From Kitasatospora azatica KCTC 9699 (GTDB lineage Bacteria; Actinomycetota; Actinomycetes; Streptomycetales; Streptomycetaceae): 64,000 nucleotides of DNA. Location of the stretch: the NCBI RefSeq assembly GCF_000744785.1, contig NZ_JQMO01000003.1:2976001-3040000 (forward strand). Direction: 5' to 3'. How positions within the stretch are numbered: position 1 is the stretch's first letter; the number at the start of each line of letters is the position of its first letter. A model generated the notes under the pieces. It saw only the letters and a list, made by a program, of their open reading frames with translations. It ran no database searches and had not been told where the DNA came from. Below are positions 41,625 through 49,519 of this stretch, piece by piece. The translations under genes and the position numbers were made by a program.

Positions 41625-42293
41625 TCACAGACAATCGAGCTGAGGCCCATCGAGCTCAAGGAACTCTTCGGTCGCGGGGTGCGGCCATGGCAAGGCGTCA
41701 TACCCGCTGACCTGGTGATCAATATGAGCCTTGACTGTTGCGACCAGGGCCTCGGCGTCATGGACGACGCCGCCGTGGGAGCGTCGCCGTCCTTCGTGCA
41801 CGGTGTCCCACTTGCTCTTTCTGCTCTGACGGGTCGTCGCTCCCTGCTCTTTGCTGCCAAAGCCAGTGAGAGTGCTGTTCCAGACGGGCTGGTAGCCGAC
41901 GCGCAGTCCGTTCTCGCCTAGGTTCGCGTGGACATCCGGCAGCAGGAGTGCCCGGAATCGGAACTCGGTGATCGGGAGACCACCCTCGATGATCGAGATC
42001 CGGTGCTGCTTGAGGCGGCTGTGGAGCGGGTATCGCTCTCGGACAGTTGCTCCGGTGGCGCTGTTGCTGGTGGCTTGCCCCACGTACACAGGGATCTGAA
42101 GGGTCACGAGAGCCAGATAGAGCTGCACGCCCGCTCCGCGGTAGTACAGCGCATACAACCCGGACCCCTCGAACCTCGGGATCTCGTGGGTCATGGACAC
42201 CAGGGGCTGACGTTCGAAGGTCTCGCAGACGGTGTTCGCGATCTGCTCGGTCGATAGCGGGTCGAACTCGGCTGGCGTGTACTCGGATGCCAT
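41625..42293 (-). CDS. Eco29kI-family GIY-YIG type II restriction endonuclease
   Basis: A 222-aa enzyme. GIY-YIG motifs appear as GSGLYALYYRG and IPVYVGQATS, followed by the catalytic Arg/His helix RERYPLHSRLKQHR, the metal-binding Glu with NPV-like block LGENGLRVGYQPVWNSTLTG, and GFGSKEQGATTRQSRKSKWD before VHEGR. This order is that of Eco29kI relatives, which cut CCGCGG; the target here is inferred only from family. ATG 42293 (MASEYTPAEFDPL) is used; a TTG at 42317 is possible. Transcribed away from the methyltransferase and converging on the MORC operon. Confidence 0.88.
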   Translation of the reverse strand: MASEYTPAEFDPLSTEQIANTVCETFERQPLVSMTHEIPRFEGSGLYALYYRGAGVQLYLALVTLQIPVYVGQATSNSATGATVRERYPLHSRLKQHRISIIEGGLPITEFRFRALLLPDVHANLGENGLRVGYQPVWNSTLTGFGSKEQGATTRQSRKSKWDTVHEGRRRSHGGVVHDAEALVATVKAHIDHQVSGYDALPWPHPATEEFLELDGPQLDCL

Positions 42294-42619
42294 GGCTTCC
42301 TGCTCGTTGGGAGGCAATGTCCGCCCCGACGGTCGGGTGGGATTCTGGTTCGACTACGGCTTCAGTCCGGCGTCTTCAGTGCGTACGAGGAAGCGCGAGG
42401 CCAGTGGGCATGGCCGGCGAGCCGATCACCGAGCTCCCTAGTGGTGCTTCAGGCGTCGGCACAGGTGTTCTGGCCGCCTGCGGCCGGGCCTGCCGGCGTC
42501 ATTCGCGTTGCTCCTTCTGAGTTGTGGATCACCCAGAACCCTATGGTCTTGCTCACTATCAGGCGACTCATTCGAGTGAATAAGCCTCGAGAACCCCAAC
42601 TCCGCGGTATGGTTCTTCC
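42294..42619. promoter_or_regulatory. divergent promoter region of the restriction and methyltransferase genes
   Basis: A 326-base gene-free space with an AT-rich right half (42520-42600), expected to hold both promoters. ATTC-GAGT-GAAT at 42570-42581 is a short symmetrical element near the methyltransferase start. There is no controller (C) protein gene. Confidence 0.45.
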
Positions 42620-43972
42620 ATGGTTGACCTGCCCGAAGACATGAAGAGCCCGCGCACCAGTGTTGAGCTGTTCGCGGGCGGGGGTGGCCTCGCCATGGCG
42701 GTCCACCAGGCGGGCTTCAGGCCGCTTTTGTTCAACGAGTTCAACCATCGGGCCTGCGAGACTCTGGTGGCCAGTGCGCGGAAGACGCTTGGGGTCCACG
42801 GTCTACTGCGCACCGAGGAACGGACGCCGAAGCCCCCGCAGCCAGGCCAACCTGCCCCCCTGTACCCCGGGGACGTGCGCGACCTCGACATGACCGCACT
42901 CCAGGGGAAGGTCGATGTGCTCGCCGGTGGGCCGCCTTGCCAACCGTTCAGTGCCGGAGGGGTCGCCAAGGGCGACGAGGACAAGCGCAACATGTTCCCG
43001 GCGATGTTCAAGGCAGTCCGGGAGATCCGGCCCAAGGCCGTCATCTGCGAGAACGTCCGGGGTTTGCTGCGGCCTTCGTTCGCTGAGTACTTCCAGTACA
43101 TCCAGAATGAGCTGCAACTCCCGTTCGAGAAGCGGGATGACCGGGTCAGCTGGCAGCACCACAACGCCCATCTAGAAGGAATCCTCGGGAAGCTCTCTGA
43201 GGATGACGCCGACCCCGATCACTACAAGGTCGTGATGGTGCCTGTTAATGCCGCGAACTACGGGGTTCCGCAGGTGCGGAACCGGGTCGTCATCGTGGCC
43301 TTCCGGGCCGACCTGGGCGTGGATGTTGAGGCATTCACGAAGTACGTTGAGACGCACAGGTTCTCTGAAGCGGCCCTGCATCGGTCCATGCGGGACGAGG
43401 ACGGCCCCTACTGGCAGCGTCACCGCGATGTGCCTGACCATGTACGGGACCGGGTGCGGGCGCGCTTGCCAAAGGTGATCAAGGAAGATGATTGTCAGCC
43501 CTGGCGTACGCTTCGTGACGCTATCCAGGGCTTCGGTACGGATGTGAAGCTTCCGGCGCTGCCGTGGGTCGACCCCAATCGACTTCACGAGAAGTTTGAC
43601 TTCGGCAGGGAGTTTGGCGCCATTGACCACATTGGTTGGCCTGGCGCCCGAATTTACAAGGGCCACACCCCGAACGAGCTTGACCGGCCCGCGAAGACGG
43701 TCAAGGCTGGTGTGCACGGCGTGCCGGGCGGTGAGTCGGTGATGCTGCTGGATGATCAGGTCCCCGATCCTCAGTCGTCCGACGGCTTGACCTATCTGCA
43801 CCGCTATATGACCGTGCGGGAGACTGCTCGGGTAATGACCTTCCCCGACGAATGGCTCGGCTCTGGGCCTCGGGGTGAGCAGATGCGGCAACTGGGTAAC
43901 GCGGTGCCGGTAGTGCTTGGCGAGTTCTTCGCCACCGCCGTCGCCGACGCCCTTGCGCTGGCAGGACACTGA
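42620..43972 (+). CDS. DNA (cytosine-5-)-methyltransferase
   Basis: A 450-aa m5C enzyme with motifs in the usual order: I SVELFAGGGGLAMAVHQAGF, IV GGPPCQPFSAGGVAKG (catalytic Cys), VI AVICENVRGLL, VIII NYGVPQVRNRVVIVAF, IX-X region YMTVRETARVMTFPDEW and QLGNAVPVVLGEFF. A target-recognition stretch lies between VIII and IX. Length is at the upper end for Dcm-type enzymes. It should protect the site cut by the divergent Eco29kI-like nuclease. The Vsr gene starts 4 bases after its stop, the classical Dcm-Vsr pairing. Confidence 0.93.
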   Translation: MVDLPEDMKSPRTSVELFAGGGGLAMAVHQAGFRPLLFNEFNHRACETLVASARKTLGVHGLLRTEERTPKPPQPGQPAPLYPGDVRDLDMTALQGKVDVLAGGPPCQPFSAGGVAKGDEDKRNMFPAMFKAVREIRPKAVICENVRGLLRPSFAEYFQYIQNELQLPFEKRDDRVSWQHHNAHLEGILGKLSEDDADPDHYKVVMVPVNAANYGVPQVRNRVVIVAFRADLGVDVEAFTKYVETHRFSEAALHRSMRDEDGPYWQRHRDVPDHVRDRVRARLPKVIKEDDCQPWRTLRDAIQGFGTDVKLPALPWVDPNRLHEKFDFGREFGAIDHIGWPGARIYKGHTPNELDRPAKTVKAGVHGVPGGESVMLLDDQVPDPQSSDGLTYLHRYMTVRETARVMTFPDEWLGSGPRGEQMRQLGNAVPVVLGEFFATAVADALALAGH

Positions 43973-43976
43973 GATC

Positions 43977-44771
43977 ATGCCTGACACGGACAGGGGGCAT
44001 TGGAAGGATCAGCTCCCCTCAGAGCGGGCGTATAAGCGTCGTGCCGGTGCTGTCGCGCCAGCGATGGAGCAGGATCGTGCCGCTGGAGGCCGTGGCCGAC
44101 GCAGCGTAGCTCTTGGCGATGGGCGTATTGCGCGGGCTTCGGTCAGCCTGCGCCTGTACCGCCGTACGCGGCGCATCCGCGCCTATCTGCGCTGGTCGCA
44201 GGACGGTAAGACCCAAGAGCAGTACGTCTGTGAGGTCGAGCATGCCACCAGGCGAGAGAACCTGACTGAGGCATGGCAATGTGCGCGGGACAGAGGGCTG
44301 TTGGCGCAAGAGGTGTTGCCGCCCGAGTCGACTGCCTCCTCGCCTGATGTCCGCGCCACTATGCGCGCCAACCGCGGTAAGGACACCGGCCCGGAGCTGG
44401 CGTTGCGTAGTCTGTTGTACCAGCGAGGGCTGCGGTATCGGGTTAACGCTAGGCCACTTGCCGAGATCCGCCGCAGGGCAGACGTGGTCTTCCCTGGTGC
44501 CCGTGTCGCGGTCTTCGTGGATGGTTGCTTCTGGCATGGTTGCCCGGACCACTATCGCCCTGCGGTTAAGAACGCGGACTTCTGGCGTGACAAGATCGAC
44601 GGCAACCGGGCCAGGGACGCGGAGACTAACCAGAAGCTGCTCGCCGCTGGTTGGACGGTCGTCCGAGTCTGGGAGCACGATGACCTCACCCGAGCTGCCG
44701 AGGAGATCGAGCAGTTGCTCCGGCAACTGCGTTCCTCTGGGCTGAGAAGGAACGCCACGGCCGGCTGTTGA
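43977..44771 (+). CDS. very-short-patch (Vsr) mismatch endonuclease with long N-terminal extension
   Basis: A 264-aa protein. The Vsr domain spans about residues 112-250: TMRANRGKDTGPELALRSLL, RRADVVFPGARVAVFVDGCF, WHGCPDHYRPAVKNADFW, DKIDGNRARDAETNQKLLA and GWTVVRVWEHDD. It should nick T:G mismatches formed by deamination of 5-methylcytosine made by the upstream enzyme. About 110 extra N-terminal residues (SVSLRLYRRTRRIRAYLRWS, KTQEQYVCEVEHATRRENL) form a basic beta-rich domain not found in E. coli Vsr. ATG 43977 is used. Confidence 0.9.
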   Translation: MPDTDRGHWKDQLPSERAYKRRAGAVAPAMEQDRAAGGRGRRSVALGDGRIARASVSLRLYRRTRRIRAYLRWSQDGKTQEQYVCEVEHATRRENLTEAWQCARDRGLLAQEVLPPESTASSPDVRATMRANRGKDTGPELALRSLLYQRGLRYRVNARPLAEIRRRADVVFPGARVAVFVDGCFWHGCPDHYRPAVKNADFWRDKIDGNRARDAETNQKLLAAGWTVVRVWEHDDLTRAAEEIEQLLRQLRSSGLRRNATAGC

Positions 44772-44964
44772 GGAAGCCGGCACTGGCAGCAGGCTGTTGT
44801 CTTCGCTCAACAGCCAACTGGCGGTGATCGTCGCACCGGTCACACTCGACCTGCCGTGACCAGCAAGCGCCCGTACCGGGCTGCTCTCTGTCGTGGGGGC
44901 GCAGTAGGAGCTCGGCGTGCGGGGCTTCGGACGGACCGTTGCGGAGCCTCGTAGGCTCGGGCAC
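44772..44964. other. short gap without a gene
   Basis: Nothing supported in these 193 bases; they should carry the HNH-gene promoter. Confidence 0.4.
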
Positions 44965-45777
44965 ATGGAGCCTGGACCGCCTGAAGGTAAGAAGCGCCGT
45001 AATCCGGACTGGGAGTGGGACGAGCTTGTGCTTGTCTGCGACCTTGTCGCCAGCAATGGGTGGGAGGGGATCCACGCTCGGGAGAAGGACCCGCGCGTGA
45101 TCGAGCTCTCACGACATCTGCGAAGTCTGCCCGTTCATCCTGCTGAGATCCGTCGCGAGGACTTCCGGAACGAGAACAGCGTGGGACACAAGACCTACGA
45201 CTTCGCCACGGCCTACCATCCGGATCGCGCTACGAAGAAGGGCGGCGCCGGCGTCCTGAAGGTCCTTCAGGAGTTCCTGGCCCGGCCAGCGGAGATGGCT
45301 CAGGCTGCTCGCCGACTGCGAGACGGGATCGAGGCTGGAAGTCTGCTCGACCTGCCATCCGTCAGCGAGGAGGACCTTGAGGAGTTCAGCGCCATTGAGG
45401 GGCGACTGCTCCTCCGGCGGCACTTCGCCCGCGAGCGAAACCGGACACTGCGGACGAAGAAGATTGATCAGGTCCGTCGGCGTCAGGAGGCACTCGCGTG
45501 CGAGTCATGCGGCTTCGACTTCGAGAAACAGTACGGCGAACGTGGTCGCGGCTACATCGAGTGCCACCACGTCGTTCCGCTTCATGAGGCCGGCGAGGAG
45601 CGAGTGAGGCTCGATGACCTGGCCCTGATATGCGCAAACTGCCACCGAATGATCCACCGTCGCGCTCCGTGGCTCACCCCCTCGCAGCTCAAGGACGTGA
45701 TCTGGGGGCAGCCCACCGCACGAATCCAGGTCGTCGCAGACTTCCCAGGCCACGGGCGCGCGAGCGGTAGTGCGTAG
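44965..45777 (+). CDS. HNH endonuclease (McrA-like)
   Basis: A 270-aa protein. The N-terminal part (WEWDELVLVCDLVASNGW, VIELSRHLRSLPVHPAEIRR, FRNENSVGHKTYDFATAY) resembles the DNA-reading domain found in some restriction HNH proteins. The C-terminal HNH domain has two zinc-binding Cys pairs and the active site: ALACESCGFDFEKQYG, YIECHHVVPLHEAGEE, LALICANCHRMIHRRAPWL. It may restrict modified DNA or be a further effector of the island. ATG 44965 (MEPGPPEGKKRR) is chosen. It is the last gene before tRNA-Ser(CGA). Confidence 0.85.
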   Translation: MEPGPPEGKKRRNPDWEWDELVLVCDLVASNGWEGIHAREKDPRVIELSRHLRSLPVHPAEIRREDFRNENSVGHKTYDFATAYHPDRATKKGGAGVLKVLQEFLARPAEMAQAARRLRDGIEAGSLLDLPSVSEEDLEEFSAIEGRLLLRRHFARERNRTLRTKKIDQVRRRQEALACESCGFDFEKQYGERGRGYIECHHVVPLHEAGEERVRLDDLALICANCHRMIHRRAPWLTPSQLKDVIWGQPTARIQVVADFPGHGRASGSA

Positions 45778-45813
45778 TCCGTGAATGCTGGCCGAGCCAG
45801 CGACAGGGACAGA

Positions 45814-45855
45814 AGTTAGCGAAGCCTCGTCCAGTTGGACGAGGCTTCGCTAACT
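45814..45855. terminator. 20-bp bidirectional terminator between HNH gene and tRNA-Ser
   Basis: A perfect 20-bp inverted repeat (45814-45833 with 45836-45855) with a 2-base loop; TTTCTC follows on the plus strand and CTTCTG on the minus. It sits 9 bases from the encoded CCA end of the tRNA and 36 bases after the HNH stop. Confidence 0.85.
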
Positions 45856-45863
45856 TTCTCTGG

Positions 45864-45950
45864 CGGTAGCGGTGGGATTCGAACCCACGGTGAAGTTGCC
45901 CCCACACACGCTTTCGAGGCGTGCTCCTTTGGCCGCTCGGACACGCTACC
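45864..45950 (-). tRNA. tRNA-Ser (CGA)
   Basis: An 87-base class II tRNA on the minus strand. Acceptor GGTAGCG pairs with CGCTACC, discriminator G, encoded CCA (45863-45861). Anticodon stem CACGC/GCGTG encloses CTCGAAA, giving CGA (reads UCG). A long variable arm and TTCGAAT T-loop are present. Its 3' end faces the restriction island, the usual side for integration next to a tRNA. Confidence 0.97.
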
Positions 45951-46005
45951 GAGGGAGACTCTACCGGACGGGCGGGGCGGGGACGAAATCCGTTGTCGGG
46001 CGGGG

Positions 46006-46521
46006 TCAGCGGTGGGTGTCGAACCAGGTGCGGAGCTGGGTGGCGCAGTCTTCGGCGAGGACGGTGGGGATGACCTCGGGGCGGTGGTTGAGGCGGGGGT
46101 CGCGGAGGGCGTCGAAGAGGGAGCCGGCGGCGCCGGTCTTGGGTTCCAGGGCGCCGTAGACGACGCGGTCCAGGCGGGACAGCACGATGGCGCCGGCGCA
46201 CATGGTGCAGGGCTCCAGGGTGACCACGAGGGTGCAGCCGGTCAGGCGCCACTCGCCGACGGCTGTGGCGGCCTGGCGGATGGCGACGATCTCGGCGTGC
46301 GCGGTGGGGTCGCCGATCGCCTCGCGCTCGTTGTGGCCGCGGCCGAGGACGGTGCCGTCCGGGCCGAGGACCAGGGCGCCGACCGGGACGTCGCCGGTGG
46401 CGGGGGCCAGGGCCGCCTCGGCGATGGCTTCCCGCATGGCCGGGACCCAGCGGTCGCGCACCGGGTCGGGGCGCACCGGGGCCGGCAGCGGCGCGAGAGC
46501 GAGGTCGAGGTGGGGCTGCAT
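46006..46521 (-). CDS. tadA: tRNA-specific adenosine deaminase
   Basis: A 171-aa cytidine-deaminase-fold enzyme with the zinc motifs DPTAHAEIVAIRQAA (H-x-E) and LVVTLEPCTMCAGAIVLSRL (P-C-x2-C), plus VYGALEPKTGAAGSLFD and LNHRPEVIPTVLAEDC. It converts A34 to inosine in tRNA-Arg(ACG), two copies of which are encoded at 6.8-7.0 kb. ATG 46521 gives a 28-residue Pro-rich lead; an internal ATG at 46437 (MREAIAEAAL) would give the minimal domain. It is followed upstream, in the same direction, by its usual actinobacterial partner gene. Confidence 0.93.
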   Translation of the reverse strand: MQPHLDLALAPLPAPVRPDPVRDRWVPAMREAIAEAALAPATGDVPVGALVLGPDGTVLGRGHNEREAIGDPTAHAEIVAIRQAATAVGEWRLTGCTLVVTLEPCTMCAGAIVLSRLDRVVYGALEPKTGAAGSLFDALRDPRLNHRPEVIPTVLAEDCATQLRTWFDTHR

Positions 46522-46564
46522 CCCACCAGTGTGGGGGATGCAGCCCCGGCCACGAGAAGAAGAG

Positions 46565-47134
46565 CTAGCGGACCGCTTCCAGCACCTCGGCGCATCCCAG
46601 CGCCTCGGCGATCTCGGCCAGCGCGTCGCCGGGCTCGGCGCCCTCGCCGCTCAGGTCGAGCAGGTCCTTGGCGGGCACACCGAACTCGGCGAGCAGCTCG
46701 GAGTCGCCGAGCGGGCCGACCGGCACACCGCCGGGGCCGGTCAGCGGGCCGTCCTCCTCGTCCTCCTCGGCGCTGTCGGACAGCTCGGCGTCCTCGCTGT
46801 CCTCCAGTTCGGTCACCAGGCTGTCGAGGTCGTCGAACTCGCTGTCGCCGGCCCGGCCGACCAGCTCCTCGGTGAGTACGACGTCCCCGTAGGAGCTGCG
46901 CGCGGCCGCGGCGGCGTCGGAGACGAAGATCCGCGGATCCTCTTCGCCGTCCACCCGGACGACGGCGAACCACGCGTCCTCCTGTTCGATGAACACCAGC
47001 ACCGTGTCGTCGTCCTGTGCCGCTTCGCGTGCCAGGTCGGCAAGATCGGCAAGGGTTTCGACGTTGTCCAACTCGGTCTCGCTCACATCCCACCCGTCCT
47101 CGGTGCGAGCAAGCACTGCAGCGAAGTACGCCAC
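46565..47134 (-). CDS. tRNA adenosine deaminase-associated protein
   Basis: A 189-aa acidic protein: MAYFAAVLARTEDGWDVSET, DDTVLVFIEQEDAWFAVVRV, EDPRIFVSDAAAAARSSYGD and the C-terminal LGDSELLAEFGVPAKDLLDL with DALAEIAEALGCAEVLEAVR. This matches the conserved actinobacterial protein encoded next to tadA. The middle is an Asp/Glu-rich linker. GTG 47134 is preferred because GGGAG lies 8 bases upstream; frames reaching 47233 add low-complexity sequence. It is in an operon with tadA (43-base gap). No activity is established. Confidence 0.85.
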   Translation of the reverse strand: MAYFAAVLARTEDGWDVSETELDNVETLADLADLAREAAQDDDTVLVFIEQEDAWFAVVRVDGEEDPRIFVSDAAAAARSSYGDVVLTEELVGRAGDSEFDDLDSLVTELEDSEDAELSDSAEEDEEDGPLTGPGGVPVGPLGDSELLAEFGVPAKDLLDLSGEGAEPGDALAEIAEALGCAEVLEAVR

Positions 47135-47373
47135 CAGGGACACTCCCAAATGGTCTCGGCCGTAGGCGATCTCGGGCGAACGCGGTCTGGCCGCCCCCGC
47201 ACCAGAGGCGGTCCGCTGTTCGGACCGTCCCATCGGAATCGTGACAGATAGCCAGGCCCTGCGGGGAGTGTTCGGCAGCGCGTCTTCGCAGGTCGTGTCG
47301 GATTGGTCGGTTCTGCGCCGTGGACTGTCCGGGATTCGGTGCAGATCCGGTTCGGAACCGTCTCAGTGCCGGC

Positions 47374-47450
47374 TCAGGACGAGCTCAGGACGAGCGCAGG
47401 ACGAGTGCAGGACGACCGCAGGACGAGTGCAGGACGAGCGCAGGACCGGT
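47374..47450. repeat. 11-bp tandem repeat
   Basis: Seven units of about 11 bases, consensus GCAGGACGAGC, run without gaps just before the stop of the 65-aa protein. They lie in the 316-base space between two minus-strand genes, which otherwise holds no gene. Confidence 0.85.
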
Positions 47451-47648
47451 TCAGATCCGGAAGGTGCGCATGCGCAGCGCCTCCCGCATCCGGCGCTCCT
47501 TGGTCTTGCGCGGCTGCACCCGGGCGCGCAGCTCCCGGGCTTCGGCCAGCTCGCGCAGGAAGACGGCCCGGCGGCGGCGGCGCTCCGCCTCGGTCTCCAT
47601 TGGCGCGTCGGCCGATTCGGCCGAGGGGTCCTCCGGGGTCCTCTTCAT
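47451..47648 (-). CDS. 65-aa highly charged conserved small protein
   Basis: Starts MKRTPEDPSAESADAPMETE, then a long basic helix (AERRRRRAVFLRELAEAREL, RARVQPRKTKERRMREALRM) ending TFRI. It looks like a single amphipathic, nucleic-acid-binding-like helix. It sits divergent from upp, where streptomycetes keep a small gene. No family function is known to me. Start ATG 47648. Confidence 0.65.
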   Translation of the reverse strand: MKRTPEDPSAESADAPMETEAERRRRRAVFLRELAEARELRARVQPRKTKERRMREALRMRTFRI

Positions 47649-47704
47649 ACCGTCCGACTTTCCCAGAACTCGCGGGTAGATACCACAGCAGGCACAGCAC
47701 AACC

Positions 47705-47726
47705 CTCACGACACGGCTGTCGTGAG
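47705..47726. promoter_or_regulatory. perfect dyad upstream of upp
   Basis: CTCACGACA (47705-47713) and TGTCGTGAG (47718-47726) with a 4-base spacer, 30 bases before the upp start in the 108-base divergent gap. It could be an operator or a leader hairpin. Confidence 0.5.
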
Positions 47727-47756
47727 TGCACCCGGGACCCCATTAAGGTCGGGACT

Positions 47757-48392
47757 ATGCGGATCCACGTCGTCGACCACCCCCTGGTGGCCCACAAGCT
47801 CTCCACGCTGCGCGATGAGCGCACTGACTCCCCGACCTTCCGTCGCCTCACCGACGAGCTGGTCACGCTGCTGGCTTACGAGGCCACCCGGGACGTGCGG
47901 ACCGACGAGGTCGAGATCACCACCCCCGTCGCGGTCACCACCGGCACCCGGCTCAGCTACCCGCGCCCGCTGGTGGTGCCGATCCTGCGGGCCGGGCTCG
48001 GCATGCTGGACGGCATGACCCGGCTGCTGCCCACCGCCGAGGTCGGGTTCCTCGGCATGGTGCGCAACGAGGAGACCCTGGAGGCCTCCACCTACGCCAC
48101 CCGGATGCCGGACGACCTGTCGGGCCGCCAGGTCTACGTGCTCGACCCGATGCTGGCCACCGGCGGCACCCTGGTCGCGGCGATCCGGCTGCTGATCGAC
48201 CGTGGCGCCACCGATGTGACGGCCGTGGTGCTGCTGGCCGCGCCGGAGGGCGTCGCGGTGATGGAGAAGGAGCTGGCGGGGCTGCCGGTCACCGTGGTCA
48301 CCGCCGCGCTGGACCAGCGGCTGAACGAGCACGGCTACATCGTCCCGGGCCTGGGCGACGCGGGGGACCGGCTGTACGGCACCGCCGGCTGA
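47757..48392 (+). CDS. upp: uracil phosphoribosyltransferase
   Basis: A 211-aa pyrimidine-salvage enzyme making UMP from uracil and PRPP. Motifs: MRIHVVDHPLVAHKLSTLRD, YEATRDV, VVPILRAGLGMLDGMTRLLP, the PRPP loop VYVLDPMLATGGTLVAAIRL and the C-terminal uracil site LNEHGYIVPGLGDAGDRLYG. Full normal length. ATG 47757 is 7 bases after AAGG. Transcription should stop at the 19-bp hairpin at 48412. Confidence 0.97.
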   Translation: MRIHVVDHPLVAHKLSTLRDERTDSPTFRRLTDELVTLLAYEATRDVRTDEVEITTPVAVTTGTRLSYPRPLVVPILRAGLGMLDGMTRLLPTAEVGFLGMVRNEETLEASTYATRMPDDLSGRQVYVLDPMLATGGTLVAAIRLLIDRGATDVTAVVLLAAPEGVAVMEKELAGLPVTVVTAALDQRLNEHGYIVPGLGDAGDRLYGTAG

Positions 48393-48411
48393 GAGACACA
48401 CAAGCGAACAG

Positions 48412-48453
48412 ACGAGTGGGCGGCACTCCCAGCCGGGAGTGCCGCCCACTCGT
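48412..48453. terminator. bidirectional terminator after upp
   Basis: A perfect 19-bp stem (48412-48430 with 48435-48453) with an AGCC loop, between the convergent upp and LytR_C genes. Confidence 0.85.
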
Positions 48454-48472
48454 ATGAGGTGCGTATGACGTG

Positions 48473-49228
48473 TCAGCAGTTGCCGGGCAGCGGGGAGGCG
48501 CTGGGCGAGGGTTTCATCGCCTCGGTCAGCGCGGCTGCGGCGGCGTTCGGGTCGAGCAGCGCGGTGTACGCGTCGCCGATCACGAAGTCGACGCTGCCGT
48601 CGGTGCGGGTGTCCGCCATGGTGCTGGCGCCGGTCACCTGGGCGCCCAGCAGGGTGGCCGCGCCGGCGCCGGACTGGCCGGCCACCAGCTCGGCGGCGCC
48701 GGGCACCTTCTTCTGCAGGGCGGACGGCGCGTTGCCGACCTTGCCCACGGTGAAGCCGCGCTTCTTCAGCTCGTCGGCGGTCTTCGCGGCCAGGCCGGCC
48801 TTGTCGGTGGCGTTCAGCACGTTCACCGTGACGGTCTGCGGCTGCGGGACGGCGGTGGCGGCCGGCAGCGGGCTGCCGAGCGCGGAGGGGGCGGTGGAGG
48901 GGGCGGCGGACCCGGCGGCCGAGGGCGACCCGGAGGCGCCGGCCGACGGCGACCCGGAGGCCGTGGCGGGCGCGGCCAGCGGCTTCCCGGCGGCCGAGGC
49001 CGAGGGGTGCGCGGAGGCACAGGCCTGCGCGGTGCCGTGCTTGCCCTTGCCGGTGAAGATGTCCACCACCTGCACCCCGCCCAGCGCGATCAGCGCGAGC
49101 GCGAGCAGCGATCCGATCAGCATCAGCACCCGGCGCCCGCGCTTGGGCGGTGGGCCGAGGCGCGGATAGCTGGTGCCGGTGATCCGGAACTGCTTCCCCT
49201 TCAACCCTTGGGGAGTCAACATGCTCAC
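48473..49228 (-). CDS. membrane-anchored LytR C-terminal-domain protein
   Basis: A 251-aa protein. A 34-residue cytosolic N-terminus (LKGKQFRITGTSYPRLGPPP) leads into one transmembrane helix (VLMLIGSLLALALIALGGVQ), an extracytoplasmic Ser/Ala/Pro linker, and a LytR_C domain: TVTVNVLNATDKAGLAAKTA, DELKKRGFTVGKVGNAPSAL, DFVIGDAYTALL. The catalytic LCP domain is absent. Such stand-alone domains are thought to aid wall-polymer attachment. GTG 49228 places GGGGAGA 7 bases upstream; ATG 49222 is an alternative. Confidence 0.88.
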   Translation of the reverse strand: MSMLTPQGLKGKQFRITGTSYPRLGPPPKRGRRVLMLIGSLLALALIALGGVQVVDIFTGKGKHGTAQACASAHPSASAAGKPLAAPATASGSPSAGASGSPSAAGSAAPSTAPSALGSPLPAATAVPQPQTVTVNVLNATDKAGLAAKTADELKKRGFTVGKVGNAPSALQKKVPGAAELVAGQSGAGAATLLGAQVTGASTMADTRTDGSVDFVIGDAYTALLDPNAAAAALTEAMKPSPSASPLPGNC

Positions 49229-49519
49229 AGTCTGTCTCCCCTTGATGGAAGGGCAGCCGTTGGCGGCGATGACGGGCGCGTCGGGCGCGGCCGGCGGGCG
49301 GCCGGACGCGAATGTCCGCAGCGCGCTGGGGCCGTGGTCAGCAGCCTAGTCCGGTTCCCGGGATGAAGGTAATAAATGATCATCATTTGGCGCACCCGAG
49401 CACTCGAAAGGGTGTACTGACGATCATTCGGGCACCTCGTCCGGGTGACAGAGGGCGACAGAAGAGCGATCAGCTGGATGGCGGCGGGGTGGCGGACGGC
49501 CGCGCCGAGTGAGCCGCCG
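49229..49519. other. gap with an AT-rich palindromic patch
   Basis: No gene is seen. ATGATCAT (49377-49384) within AATAAATGATCATCATTT, and a second GATCATT near 49422, stand out in otherwise GC-rich DNA. They may form the promoter or operator of the LytR_C gene. Confidence 0.4.
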
